Shown piece by piece: positions 23,615 to 33,955 of a stretch of DNA of 64,000 nt. Position 1 is the first letter of the stretch; each line of letters starts with the position of its first letter. This stretch comes from Vicia villosa. Its lineage: Eukaryota > Streptophyta > Magnoliopsida > Fabales > Fabaceae. A program made the position numbers and the translations under genes. Under the pieces are notes generated by a model. It saw nothing but the letters and a program-made list of their open reading frames with translations, was not told the origin of the DNA and did not search any database. The DNA is taken from NCBI RefSeq assembly GCF_029867415.1, contig NC_081181.1, positions 75,426,144 to 75,490,143 of the forward strand, read 5' to 3'.

Positions 23615-24828
23615 TGAAGGATAGAAAAACACTTAGAAAGGGGGGTTTGAATAAGTGTAGCTTTAAAAACTTGACAGATAAAATAAATTGCACAGTTATT
23701 TTTATCCTGGTTCGTTGTTAACTAAACTACTCCAGTCCACCCCCGCAGAGATGATTTACCTCAACTGAGGATTTAATCCACTAATCGCACGGATTACAAT
23801 GGTTCTCCACTTAGTCAGCAACTAAGTCTTCCAGAGTCTTCTGATCACACACTGATCACTCCAGGAACAACTGCTTAGATACCCTCTAAGACTTTCTAGA
23901 GTATTCTGATCCACACGATCACTCTAGTTACAACCTGCTTAGATAACCTCTAAGACTTCCTAGAGTATTCTGATCCACACGATCACTCTAGTTCCTTACA
24001 ACTTAATGTAATCAATTCTAAGAGTATTACAATTGCTTCTTGAAAGCTATAATCACAAACTGTGATATTTCTCTTAACGTTTAAGCTTAATCTCACTAAT
24101 ATATTACAACAGCAATGTAGTGAGCTTTGATGAAGATGAAGATTCTGAGCTTTGAGTAGAACAGAGTTTCAGCAAGTTAATATGAGTTTTAGAATCGTTG
24201 TTGTTGTTATTCTTCTTAACTTTGCTTCTTATCAGAACTTCATATTTATAGGCGTTGGAGAAGATGACCGTTGAGAGCATTTAATGCTTTGCGTGTTCCG
24301 TACAGCATCGCATTTAATGTTATACGCTTTTGTCAACTACCTCGAGCCTTGTTCACGTTGTGTCTACTGACGTTGCCTTTAATAGCTTTTAACGTTCCTT
24401 TTGTCAGTCAGCGTAGCTTGCCACTTGTACTTCCTTCTGATCTGATGTTTGTGAATACAACGTTTGAATATCATCAGAGTCAAACAGCTTGGTGCAAAGC
24501 ATCTTCTGATCTTCTGACCTTGAAGTGCTTCTGTGCGTGATACCATCAGAACTTCAGTGCTTCTGATCTCATGTTCTTCTGATGCTTCCATAGACCCATG
24601 TTCTGATTCTGCTTCGACCATCTTCTGATGTCTTGCCAGACCATGTTCTGATGTTGCATGCTGAACCCTTTGAGACAAGCTTCTGAGCGCTGAATTATGC
24701 ATACTCTTTATATATTTCCTGAAAAGGAAATTGCATTGGATTAGAGTACCATATTATCTTAAGCAAAATTCATATTATTGTTATCATCAAAACTCAGATA
24801 ATTGATCAGAACAAATCTTGTTCTAACA
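23615..24828 (-). repeat. Copia 3' LTR (1214 bp)
   Basis: Minus strand start TGTTAGAACAAGATTTG at 24828 and end CTATCCTTCA at 23615. It is almost identical to 31953-33167; seen differences include a one-base indel (ACAAGC against ACAAAGC). The motif TTCTGAT recurs many times in its right third. The 89-residue ORF at 24271-24540 is antisense and shared by both LTRs; I do not regard it as a gene. Confidence 0.93.
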
Positions 24829-25875
24829 ATCTCCCCCTTTTTGATGATGACAAAAACATATATAAATGATATGAATTTGCGATCAGAAAGAGCAGACGGC
24901 AAAAGACAAATTACACAACTATAGCATAAGCATATGAATATGTCTCCCCCTGAGATTAACAATCTCCCCCTGAGATAAATAATCTCCCCCTGAAATAAAT
25001 ACTCGAAGAACTTTAATAAAAGACTTCCCTGATTATTTCGGTAGAGACAATCACATAAGCTTCTGTCTTCAGAGAATTCATAGCTTCTGACTTCTGCTTC
25101 CATTGGACAGCTTCAGAACTAGAATTTCTTTAGATCCTTAGAACACTCACAGCTTCTGATTCCTGCTTCCATCTAGGACAGCTTCAGAACTTGAATTTCT
25201 TTGATCTTCAGAATATTCACAGCTTCTGATTTCTGCTTCCATTTAGGACAGCTTCAGAACTTGAGTTTTCTGGATCTTTAGAACGTTCACAGCTTCTGAT
25301 TTCTGCTTCCCTCGGATAGCTTCAGAGCTTTGAATTTCTACCAACATCACTTCATGCTAGATTTGTATCAGAACATTGTTGAATGTACCAGAGCATCATC
25401 AGAGCATCTCTACATCCTGAAATGTTACAGAACAAAAACTAAACGACAAAAGTCAACATGAACGAGTCAGAACATAAAATGTATATTAGAACACATGATA
25501 TGTATCAGAGCCATATAGGCTAAAATAATGTATCAGAGCAAATAGAATTTTGTCAGAGCAAATAGACAAATATGGATCAAATTCTATTATCAGTGCTTCT
25601 GATTCATTCTTCTTTCTTGCTTCTGATTTCTGAAGCTTGACAGCACTCAGCTTGCTTCAGTTTCCATGAGCTTATTCTTTTTACAGAATAACACTTCTTA
25701 TGGTTTTGCTTCTTGTGTTTGCTTTGAAGATTCTCTTCACTTCTTTATACCTGCAAAACACTTAAGCCATATAGAACTAACTTGCAGTTCTTGTTAGTAA
25801 ATGTGTGGGAGCTTTACCCAGCAACTGATAGATTAATCAAATCATTTATCATTTATCTTCTCCCCCTTTTTGTCA
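24829..25875 (-). other. Copia polypurine tract and four further tract-like copies
   Basis: The primary tract abuts the LTR (24829-24843, sense AAAAAGGGGGAGAT). Similar GGGGGAGA blocks occur at 24942-24950, 24961-24970, 24981-24990 and 25858-25875. Multiple such tracts upstream of the 3' LTR are a reported Sirevirus feature. Confidence 0.82.
25060..25345 (-). repeat. 70-bp tandem repeat in copia 3' region
   Basis: Blocks beginning AGCTTCTGATTTCTGCTTCC start at 25082, 25151, 25221 and 25291, a 69-70 bp period in four imperfect copies. Confidence 0.88.
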
Positions 25876-26939
25876 TAACATCAAAAAATATTTCAAAAGA
25901 TTCAGATGAATAAAATCACTGGAATGTAAAAACAAAGAAACTTTTCATTGATAATCAAAAAGAAAGATTACAAAAGGTTCTTATGTTTAACAAGATGAGA
26001 AACATTCCTAGCAAATACATAAAAAGTCATCCCAAGAGGAAATGACTACAAAAATTAAAAACAAAACCCTAGCAAGACACATTCTGTGTCAACCCATCAA
26101 GAATCCCTGTGGTCTTCTTGTCTTCCAAACTAGAACCTCCACTGTAGGAGAGATCCCAGAGACCAAAGAGGAAGAGAGGGACAGTTCACAGACAGAGAAC
26201 TGCTGTTGCAAACGGGGCTTTCTCTTAACATAGAAGTTAAGAATATCATTCTTAACCTCTTCCCATAACTCAAGAAAGTCTTCTGTCTTTGGATGAAAGT
26301 TGATAACAACATCAAAGAAGAGGTCTGACTTGAGAGGTATTAGGAGAGCCATCCCGAGATATGCAGAGATCTGCCGCCTTTGAGTCATAGATTTTCAACA
26401 GGCTTAGAGCATGATTAAGAGATCCAGACAAAGGATTCAAGATGAACGCTAGGTTTGAACTAGGATTTTTTTTTTTTAAAAAAACTTTGTTTGAGCAAGA
26501 AAAAAAAAATAAAAAATAAAAAAAATAAAAAAACAGGAGAGAAAAAAAAAAACTTGATGAGGAATGCAAAGAGATAGAGAAGGAAAAGCGTTTGAAGAAT
26601 ATTTAAAAGAAAATAAAATGAGACAAATGATGGATAGCATTTAATGTTACGTGACATGAGGGGAGATAATAAAGACAAATGAGGTGACTAGCACAGTTAC
26701 CTATGGTCGGCGTCCCTTCAACTGCATGCGCGCTTATCCATGAATAGTAACGACAGGTTTACCATCTCGAGATAAAACGATACAGCTGTTTTGCTTTAAA
26801 AGAGGTTCTGAATCAACTTAGACAATGAAACGTTAGTAATAACCGAATCATAATTTCTAAAAGATTTCAATCGGAACTTCTGATTAAAAAAATCACATTC
26901 ATTTCAGAAGATACTCATACGTAAGAACTTCTTATCTTC
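25876..26939 (-). other. Copia region between pol and 3' LTR, no envelope-like gene seen
   Basis: Some Sireviruses carry a third ORF here. I see only short frames, the longest 99 residues at 26089-26388, with no recognised domain and an A/T homopolymer stretch at 26460-26560. It reads as untranslated or decayed. Confidence 0.55.
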
Positions 26940-29900
26940 TTATTCTGGGCATAAATCCATACTGATGTTCTTCAGAATGAACTTAAACCTATCTTCAGCC
27001 AGGGGTTTTGTAAAGATATCAGCCCATTGATGGTCTGTATCCACAAAGTTTAAAGATATAACACCCTTCTGAACATAGTCCCTTATGAAATGATGTTTAA
27101 TCTCAATGTGTTTAGCCTTTGAATGAAGAATAGGATTCTTAGATAAACATATAGCAGAAGTATTATCACAGAATATAGGAATGTTACTCTCATATATCTG
27201 ATAATCTTCTAACTGACTCTTCATCCAGAGCATCTGTGTACTGCAACCAGCAGCAGCGACATATTCTGCTTCTGTTGTTGATAGAGCAATAGTTGCTTGC
27301 TTTTTGCTATACCAGGAGATCAAATGACTTCCAAGAAATTGGCAACTTCCTGAAGTACTCTTTCTTTCAATTCTGTCTCCAGCATAGTCAGCATCGCAGA
27401 ATCCTACTAAGTTGTATTCTTTAGATTTTCTGTAAACTAAGCCAACATTAGTAGTACCTTTCAGATACCTTAGAATTCTCTTAACAGCAGTTAAATGAGA
27501 TTCTCTAGGATCTGATTGGAATCTAGCACACAAACAAACACTGAACAGAATGTCAGGTCTAGAAGCAGTCAAATATAGAAGAGATCCAATCATACCTCTG
27601 TATAACTTCTGATCTACCTTCTTACTTACCTCATCCTTACCTAGGATGCATGTTGGATGCATAGGAGTTTTGGCTTCTTTGCAGTCTAGAAGGTTAAACT
27701 TCTTCAGAAGTTCCTTCACATACTTGGTTTGGTGAACATACGTTCCTTCTGATGTTTGATTTATTTGTATTCCAAGGAAATACTTGAGTTCTCCCATCAT
27801 GCTCATTTCAAACTCAGCCTGCATAGACTCAGCAAACTCCTTTCCAAGTGTAGCATTAGATGTTCCAAAAATAATATCATCTACATATATTTGACAAATT
27901 AAAATATCCCTTTTAAAAGTTTTACAAAAGAGAGTAGTGTCCACTTTTCCTCTAGTGAAACCATTATCCAGAAGGAAAGAACTTAAGCGTTCATACCAAG
28001 CTCTGGGAGCTTGTTTCAATCCATACAACGATTTCTTTAGTTTAAAAACATGATTAGGAGACATAGAGTCTTCAAAACCAGGAGGTTGATGGACATAAAC
28101 TTCTTCATCTATATAACCATTTAAGAAGGCACTCTTAACATCCATCTGATAGAGAGTGATGTTATGTTGAGTGGCAAATGAAATTAATAGACGAATAGAT
28201 TCTAACCTGGCCACTGGTGCAAAGGTTTCTGTATAGTCAATCCCTTCTTGCTGACTATAACCCTGAGCCACCAGTCTGGGTTTGTTCCTTATCACTTCAC
28301 CTTTCTCACTGAGCTTGTTTCTGAAGACCCATTTTGTACCGATTATATTGAATCCATCTGGTCTAGGAACAAGATCCCAAACATCATTCCTTGTAAACTG
28401 ATTCAGTTCTTCTTGCATAGCAATTATCCAGTCTGGATCTTCTAGAGCATGATCAACAGAAGTTGGCTCGATCAAAGATACAAGACCTAATTGACAGTCT
28501 GCATTGTTCTTAAGGAATGCTCTTGTTCTGATTGGATCATCCTTCTTTCCAAGAATGACATCTTCTGAATGACCAGAAATGAGTCTGGATGATCTTCTGA
28601 CAGATGGTTCTTCAGAAATGCTTAGATTGTCCAGAGAAGCTGATACTTGATCTTCAGATTCTTTGCTTCTGAGAAGCTCTGCTTCTGATGCGTTGCTTCT
28701 TGGCTCAACAACTTCTGATATATCAATATCACAATCTGCAAAATTATCAAACTGCTTTGGTTTTTCAGAACCAAGCTTATCATCAAACCTGATATTGATT
28801 GATTCTTCCACAATCAATGTTTCAGTATTGTATACTCTGTAGCCTTTTGAGCGTTCAGAATATCCAAGAAGGAAACATTTTTGTGCTTTGGAATCAAACT
28901 TACCAAGATGGTCTTTAGTGTTCAGAATAAAGCATACACATCCAAAAGGATGGAAATATGAAATGTTGGGCTTTTTATTCTTCCACAATTCATAAGGAGT
29001 CTTATTTAGAATAGGTCTGATAGAGATTCTATTCTGAATATAGCATGCAGTGTTTATTGCTTCTGCCCAGAAATGCTTAGCCATATTGGTTTCATTGATC
29101 ATGGTTCTGGCCATTTCTTGCAGAGTCCTATTCTTTCGTTCTACAACTCCATTTTGCTGTGGAGTTCTAGGACAAGAGAAATCATGGGCAATACCATTTT
29201 CTTTGAAGAATTCTTCAAAGGATCTGTTCTCAAATTCACCACCATGATCACTTCTGACCTTTATGATTTTACACTCTTTTTCAGATTGAATCTGAATGCA
29301 GAAATCAAAGAACACTGAATGAGTCTCATCCTTGTGTTTCAAGAATTTTACCCACGTCCAGCGACTATAATCATCTACGATGACTAATCCATATTTCTTC
29401 CCTCTGACAGATGCTGTTTTGACTGGGCCAAACAGATCAATGTGCAGGAGTTCTAATGGCCTTGAGGTAGAAACAACATTCTTGGACTTGAATGCAGGTT
29501 TGGAGAACTTGCCCTTCTGACATGCTTCACAAAGAGCATCTGATTTGAATTTCAGATTAGGGAGTCCTCTGACAAGATCCAGTTTGTTAATCTGAGAAAT
29601 CTTTCTCAAACTAGCATGACCTAATCTTCTGTGCCAGACCCACTGCTCTTCAGAAACAGACATAAGACAAGTCACCTTCTGACTCATAAGATCTTGCAGA
29701 TCTGTCTTATAAATGTTATTCTTCCTCTTACCTGTAAATAGGATTGAGCCATCCTTCTGATTTACAGCCTTGCAAGACTTTTGATTAAAGATTATATCAT
29801 AACCATTGTCACTCAATTGACTGATAGATAAGAGGTTATGTGTTAATCCTTCTACAAGAAGTACATTAGAAATGGAAGGAGAGTTACCAGACTTTATAGT

Positions 29901-30074
29901 TCCAGAGCCAATTATCTTGCCCTTCTGATCTCCTCCAAACTTGACTTCTCCTCCAGACTTAAGCACCAGGTCTTGGAACATAGACCTTCTTCCTGTCATG
30001 TGTCGTGAGCATCCAGAGTCCAGGTACCAGGACATGTTGTGCTTTGTCCTTTTTGCAGCCAAGGATATCTGCAA
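26940..30074 (-). CDS. Copia Pol polyprotein: protease, integrase, RT, RNase H
   Basis: About 1044 residues, no internal stop. The protease active site is WYLDSGCSRHMTG near residue 17. Integrase has the zinc finger H and C residues (HRRLGHASL ... CEACQKGK) and catalytic D, D, E in LLHIDLFGP, VRSDHGGEF and NGVVERKNRT. RT has KTWVF-like GTKWVFRNKL, QMDVKSAFLNG and YVDDIIFGT. RNase H ends with CDADYAGD, STTEAEYVAAA and FTKPLAED. The domain order protease-integrase-RT-RNase H is diagnostic of Ty1/copia. The first ATG lies in the gag overlap; the real N-terminus is probably made by frameshift or by cleavage from a Gag-Pol fusion. Key catalytic residues are all present, so activity is possible. 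Confidence 0.94.
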   Translation of the reverse strand: MQISLAAKRTKHNMSWYLDSGCSRHMTGRRSMFQDLVLKSGGEVKFGGDQKGKIIGSGTIKSGNSPSISNVLLVEGLTHNLLSISQLSDNGYDIIFNQKSCKAVNQKDGSILFTGKRKNNIYKTDLQDLMSQKVTCLMSVSEEQWVWHRRLGHASLRKISQINKLDLVRGLPNLKFKSDALCEACQKGKFSKPAFKSKNVVSTSRPLELLHIDLFGPVKTASVRGKKYGLVIVDDYSRWTWVKFLKHKDETHSVFFDFCIQIQSEKECKIIKVRSDHGGEFENRSFEEFFKENGIAHDFSCPRTPQQNGVVERKNRTLQEMARTMINETNMAKHFWAEAINTACYIQNRISIRPILNKTPYELWKNKKPNISYFHPFGCVCFILNTKDHLGKFDSKAQKCFLLGYSERSKGYRVYNTETLIVEESINIRFDDKLGSEKPKQFDNFADCDIDISEVVEPRSNASEAELLRSKESEDQVSASLDNLSISEEPSVRRSSRLISGHSEDVILGKKDDPIRTRAFLKNNADCQLGLVSLIEPTSVDHALEDPDWIIAMQEELNQFTRNDVWDLVPRPDGFNIIGTKWVFRNKLSEKGEVIRNKPRLVAQGYSQQEGIDYTETFAPVARLESIRLLISFATQHNITLYQMDVKSAFLNGYIDEEVYVHQPPGFEDSMSPNHVFKLKKSLYGLKQAPRAWYERLSSFLLDNGFTRGKVDTTLFCKTFKRDILICQIYVDDIIFGTSNATLGKEFAESMQAEFEMSMMGELKYFLGIQINQTSEGTYVHQTKYVKELLKKFNLLDCKEAKTPMHPTCILGKDEVSKKVDQKLYRGMIGSLLYLTASRPDILFSVCLCARFQSDPRESHLTAVKRILRYLKGTTNVGLVYRKSKEYNLVGFCDADYAGDRIERKSTSGSCQFLGSHLISWYSKKQATIALSTTEAEYVAAAGCSTQMLWMKSQLEDYQIYESNIPIFCDNTSAICLSKNPILHSKAKHIEIKHHFIRDYVQKGVISLNFVDTDHQWADIFTKPLAEDRFKFILKNISMDLCPE

Positions 30075-31866
30075 TAGGAATAATCTTATCCTTAGGTACC
30101 CACATTTTCTTGGGTCCTTTCTTGTTAGATTTTCTCAAGTTCTGATTGAACTTGGGTTTAACATTGTAAGCAATAGGAGGAACAGCATGATAATTTTTAA
30201 GGTGAGTTTCATGATATTTCCTAGGTTGTGTCACATGCTTTTTGGTGTGTGTTATGTGAAAACTTTGAGCATGTGAAGTGTGCCTAATATCATGGGAGTG
30301 ACCATACTTGAACTGATCATACAATGGCTTGTATGTGAATTTCATTTCATCAACAGGTTCAAGTTTGTATGGGGTTTCACCCTCAAAACCAATGCCAACT
30401 CTTTTGTTTCCAGACACAGCATATATCATAGAAGCTAGCTGACTTCTGCCAATACTTCTAGATAAGAACTTCCTGAAACTTAAATCATATTCTTTCAGAA
30501 TATGGTTTAGACTAGGAGTGGATTTTTCTGAATCAGAAGGAGATCCAACATTATTGGATAATTTTAAAAGTTTTTCTTTTAATTCAGAATTCTCCAACTC
30601 AAGCTTCTTTGTTTCAAATTCAAATAGCTTTTTCAGCTCTTTGTATTTGAGACTAATCTGAGACTTGAATTCCAGAAGTTCAGTTAACCCGGAAACTAAC
30701 TCATCTCTAGTAAGTTCAGAAAATACCTCTTCAGAATCTGATTCTGATGTAGATTCTGATCCGTCATCTTCTGTCGCCATCAGCGCACAGTTAGCCTGCT
30801 CATCTTCTGAATCATCTTCTGATTCATCCCAGGTTGCCATAAGACCTTTCTTCTTATGAAACTTCTTCTTGGGATTTTCCTTCTGAAGTTTTGGACATTC
30901 ATTCTTGAAGTGTCCAGGCTCATTGCATTCATAGCACATGACCTTCTTCTTGTCAAATCTTCTGTCATCAGAAGATTCTCCACGTTCAAATTTCTTTGAA
31001 CTTCTGACGCCTCTGAACTTCCTTTGCTTGTTCTTCCAGAGTTGATTTAGCCTTCTGGAGATCAAGGACAGTTCATTTTCTTCTTCAGATTCTGATTCTT
31101 CAGGATCTTCTTCTCTAGCCTGAAAAACGTTAGTGCATTTCTTGATATTGGATTTTAATGCAATAGACTTACCTTTCTTTTGAGGTTCGTTTGCATCCAG
31201 TTCAATTTCATGACTCCTCAGGGCACTGATCAGCTCTTCCAAAGAGACTTCATTTAGATTTTTCGCAATCTTAAATGCAGTCACCATAGGACCCCATCTT
31301 CTGGGTAAGCTTCTGATGATCTTCTTTACGTGATCAGCCTTTGTGTATCCCTTGTCAAGAACTCTCAATCCAGCAGTAAGAGTTTGAAATCTTGAAAACA
31401 TCTTTTCAATGTCTTCATCATCCTCCATCTTGAAGGCTTCATACTTCTGGATTAAAGCGAGAGCTTTAGTCTCCTTGACTTGAGCATTTCCTTCATGAGT
31501 CATTTTCAAGGACTCATATATGTCATAGGCCGTTTCCCTGTTAGATATCTTCTCATACTCAGCATGAGAGATAGCATTCAGCAACACAGTTCTGCATTTA
31601 TGATGATTCCTGAAAAGCTTCTTCTGATCATCACTCATTTCTTGCCTTGTCAGCTTTACGCCACTGGCATTTACTGGATGTTTGTAACCATCCATCAGAA
31701 GATCCCATAGATCACCATCTAGACCAAGAAAGTAACTTTCCAGTTTATCTTTCCAGTATTCAAAGTTTTCACCATCAAATACCGGCGGTCTAGTATAACC
31801 ATTGTTACCGTTGTGTTGCTCAGCAGAGCCAGATGTAGATGTAGACTTTGCAGTTTCATCAACCAT
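29959..31866 (-). CDS. Copia Gag
   Basis: About 635 residues, starting 86 bases inside the LTR at MVDETAKSTST. The N-terminal part (PPVFDGENFEYWKDKLESYF ... SLKMTHEGN) is the UBN2/copia-gag type. A zinc knuckle CYECNEPGHFKNEC follows at about residue 310, with acidic Ser/Glu-rich stretches after it and a coiled-coil-like segment (about residues 400-440). The frame overlaps pol by 116 bases and differs from it by one base; it ends VLVPGLWMLTTHDRKK then VYVPRPGA. The gag product packages the RNA and forms the particle. Confidence 0.92.
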   Translation of the reverse strand: MVDETAKSTSTSGSAEQHNGNNGYTRPPVFDGENFEYWKDKLESYFLGLDGDLWDLLMDGYKHPVNASGVKLTRQEMSDDQKKLFRNHHKCRTVLLNAISHAEYEKISNRETAYDIYESLKMTHEGNAQVKETKALALIQKYEAFKMEDDEDIEKMFSRFQTLTAGLRVLDKGYTKADHVKKIIRSLPRRWGPMVTAFKIAKNLNEVSLEELISALRSHEIELDANEPQKKGKSIALKSNIKKCTNVFQAREEDPEESESEEENELSLISRRLNQLWKNKQRKFRGVRSSKKFERGESSDDRRFDKKKVMCYECNEPGHFKNECPKLQKENPKKKFHKKKGLMATWDESEDDSEDEQANCALMATEDDGSESTSESDSEEVFSELTRDELVSGLTELLEFKSQISLKYKELKKLFEFETKKLELENSELKEKLLKLSNNVGSPSDSEKSTPSLNHILKEYDLSFRKFLSRSIGRSQLASMIYAVSGNKRVGIGFEGETPYKLEPVDEMKFTYKPLYDQFKYGHSHDIRHTSHAQSFHITHTKKHVTQPRKYHETHLKNYHAVPPIAYNVKPKFNQNLRKSNKKGPKKMWVPKDKIIPIADILGCKKDKAQHVLVPGLWMLTTHDRKKVYVPRPGA

Positions 31867-31938
31867 CTTTTACTGAAGCGTTTTTCTCTTCCTGAATCTT
31901 TTCTAAACACGGTTAAGTGCTTGCACCTTAGAACCGGC

Positions 31939-31950
31939 GCTCTGATGCCA
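31939..31950 (-). other. Copia primer-binding site
   Basis: Sense TGGCATCAGAGC, two bases inside the 5' LTR. It differs by one base from the common plant initiator-Met site TGGTATCAGAGC, which is present unchanged in element E. Confidence 0.88.
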
Positions 31951-31952
31951 AT

Positions 31953-33167
31953 TGAAGGATAGAAAAACACTTAGAAAGGGGGGTTTGAATAAGTGTAGCT
32001 TTAAAAACTTGATAGATAAAATAAATTGCACAGTTATTTTTATCCTGGTTCGTTGTTAACTAAACTACTCCAGTCCACCCCCGCAGAGATGATTTACCTC
32101 AACTGAGGATTAAATCCACTAATCGCACGGATTACAATGGTTCTCCACTTAGTCAGCAACTAAGTCTTCCAGAGTCTTCTGATCACACACTGATCACTCC
32201 AGGAACAACTGCTTAGATACCCTCTAAGACTTTCTAGAGTATTCTGATCCACACGATCACTCTAGTTACAACCTGCTTAGATAACCTCTAAGACTTCCTA
32301 GAGTATTCTGATCCACACGATCACTCTAGTTCCTTACAACTTAATGTAATCAATTCTAAGAGTATTACAATTGCTTCTTGAAAGCTATAATCACAAACTG
32401 TGATATTTCTCTTAACGTTTAAGCTTAATCTCACTAATATATTACAACAGCAATGTAGTGAGCTTTGATGAAGATGAAGATTCTGAGCTTTGAGTAGAAC
32501 AGAGTTTCAGCAAGTTAATATGAGTTTTAGAATCGTTGTTGTTGTTATTCTTCTTAACTTTGCTTCTTATCAGAACTTCATATTTATAGCCGTTGGAGAA
32601 GATGACCGTTGAGAGCATTTAATGCTTTGCGTGTTCCGTACAACATCGCATTTAATGTTATACGCTTTTGTCAACTACCTCGAGCCTTGTTCACGCTGTG
32701 TCTACTGACGTTGCCTTTAATAGCTTTTAACGTTCCTTTTGTCAGTCAGCGTAGCTTGCCACTTGTACTTCCTTCTGATCTGATGTTTGTGAATACAACG
32801 TTTGAATATCATCAGAGTCAAACAGCTTGGTGCAAAGCATCTTCTGATCTTCTGACCTTGAAGTGCTTCTATGCGTGATACCATCAGAACTTCAGTGCTT
32901 CTGATCTCATGTTCTTCTGATGCTTCCATAGACCCATGTTCTGATTCTGCTTCGACCATCTTCTGATGTCTTGCCAGACCATGTTCTGATGTTGCATGCT
33001 GAACCCTTTGAGACAAAGCTTCTGAGCGCTGAATTATGCATACTCTTTATATATTTCCTGAAAAGGAAATTGCATTGGATTAGAGTACCATATTATCTTA
33101 AGCAAAATTCATATTATTGTTATCATCAAAACTCAGATAATTGATCAGAACAAATCTTGTTCTAACA
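31953..33167 (-). repeat. Copia 5' LTR (1215 bp)
   Basis: Near-identical to 23615-24828. Followed on the right by the duplicated target GCGAC (33168-33172) and the rest of the Ogre-2 primer site. Confidence 0.93.
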
Positions 33168-33181
33168 GCGACTTCACTGGG

Positions 33182-33955
33182 GAACCAGTTTTAAGTGTGT
33201 TAAGCCTGTTTTTGTTTATCTGTGTGTTTTTATCTGTATATATTGTTGTGTGCTTTGTTTGTTATTTTCTTTTTTTTTCTTTTTGGTGCTCGATGGTTCC
33301 TCTGTGATGAGACAAAGTTCTAACCCGAACTTTGGTGAGTAACTTGAGATAGGAGGTGGTAAGACCAATAGTCGCATGTCAGGAGCAATCCTTACCATGA
33401 GCGTCATATGGTGGAACCCCAATCAGTGGAGGCCTCATGGAAGGTAGTAGAGGTTGTTACGAACCATCGTGATAACGCTATTACTTTCAATAGTGAGTGT
33501 CCGTAGAAGCTGAATGACCTAGAACCCTTTTAACCAATCTAAGCCTTTTTAGGATGTAGTGCAGACACAAGATCAAGTACCAATTTGAGCTTGTTGTCAT
33601 GCGATACTACGCTCAGACGAGGTCTTTTTAGGCATATTATTGGCGCCCATGAGCAATTGTGCGTGCCGGTAATATCTGATAGAAGATTGAAAACTCTGGG
33701 AACCTTTGTAGAACCCGATTGGGAGGTACAAAATTCCCTAGATCACTCCTTGTGGGATGGGTAGACCCATGACTCCATGCTCGTGACGTCGAACCTTTGA
33801 ACCTGGACTGTGTGATTTTGTGTGATTTGATGTGATCTTGTGTGCTCTTGATTGTGATTGATGCATAAACCATGCATTCATGCATTCATAAAAATGACAT
33901 TCACAAATGGTTTTCAAGGAACTTAGAGACATTTTTTGTAAACATCACAGGTACC
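33182..33955 (+). other. Ogre-2 untranslated leader
   Basis: No gene. A donor-like G then GTGAGTAAC is at 33334-33342, and an acceptor-like AACATCACAG precedes GTACCATGG at the ORF1 start, so a leader intron is possible. Confidence 0.5.

Larger units (their letters stand above)
23615..33167 (-). mobile_element. Ty1/copia element, Sirevirus (SIRE/Maximus) type, apparently intact
   Basis: A 9553-bp element with LTRs 23615-24828 and 31953-33167, TG...CA ends and TSD GCGAC on both sides. On the minus strand it has an iMet-type primer site, gag, pol and a purine tract AAAAAGGGGGAGAT before the 3' LTR. The purine tract form, its extra copies upstream and the long gag with a zinc knuckle point to the Sirevirus lineage. 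No stop interrupts gag or pol. The LTRs differ at about 8 of 1214 positions. Confidence 0.93.

Noticed and set aside
24271..24540. 89-residue frame, repeated at 32609-32878
   Set aside because: Lies antisense within the copia LTRs and is duplicated only because the LTRs are.
26089..26569. Envelope-like third ORF of the Sirevirus
   Set aside because: Frames are short, overlap a homopolymer, and show no signal peptide, transmembrane pattern or coiled coil.
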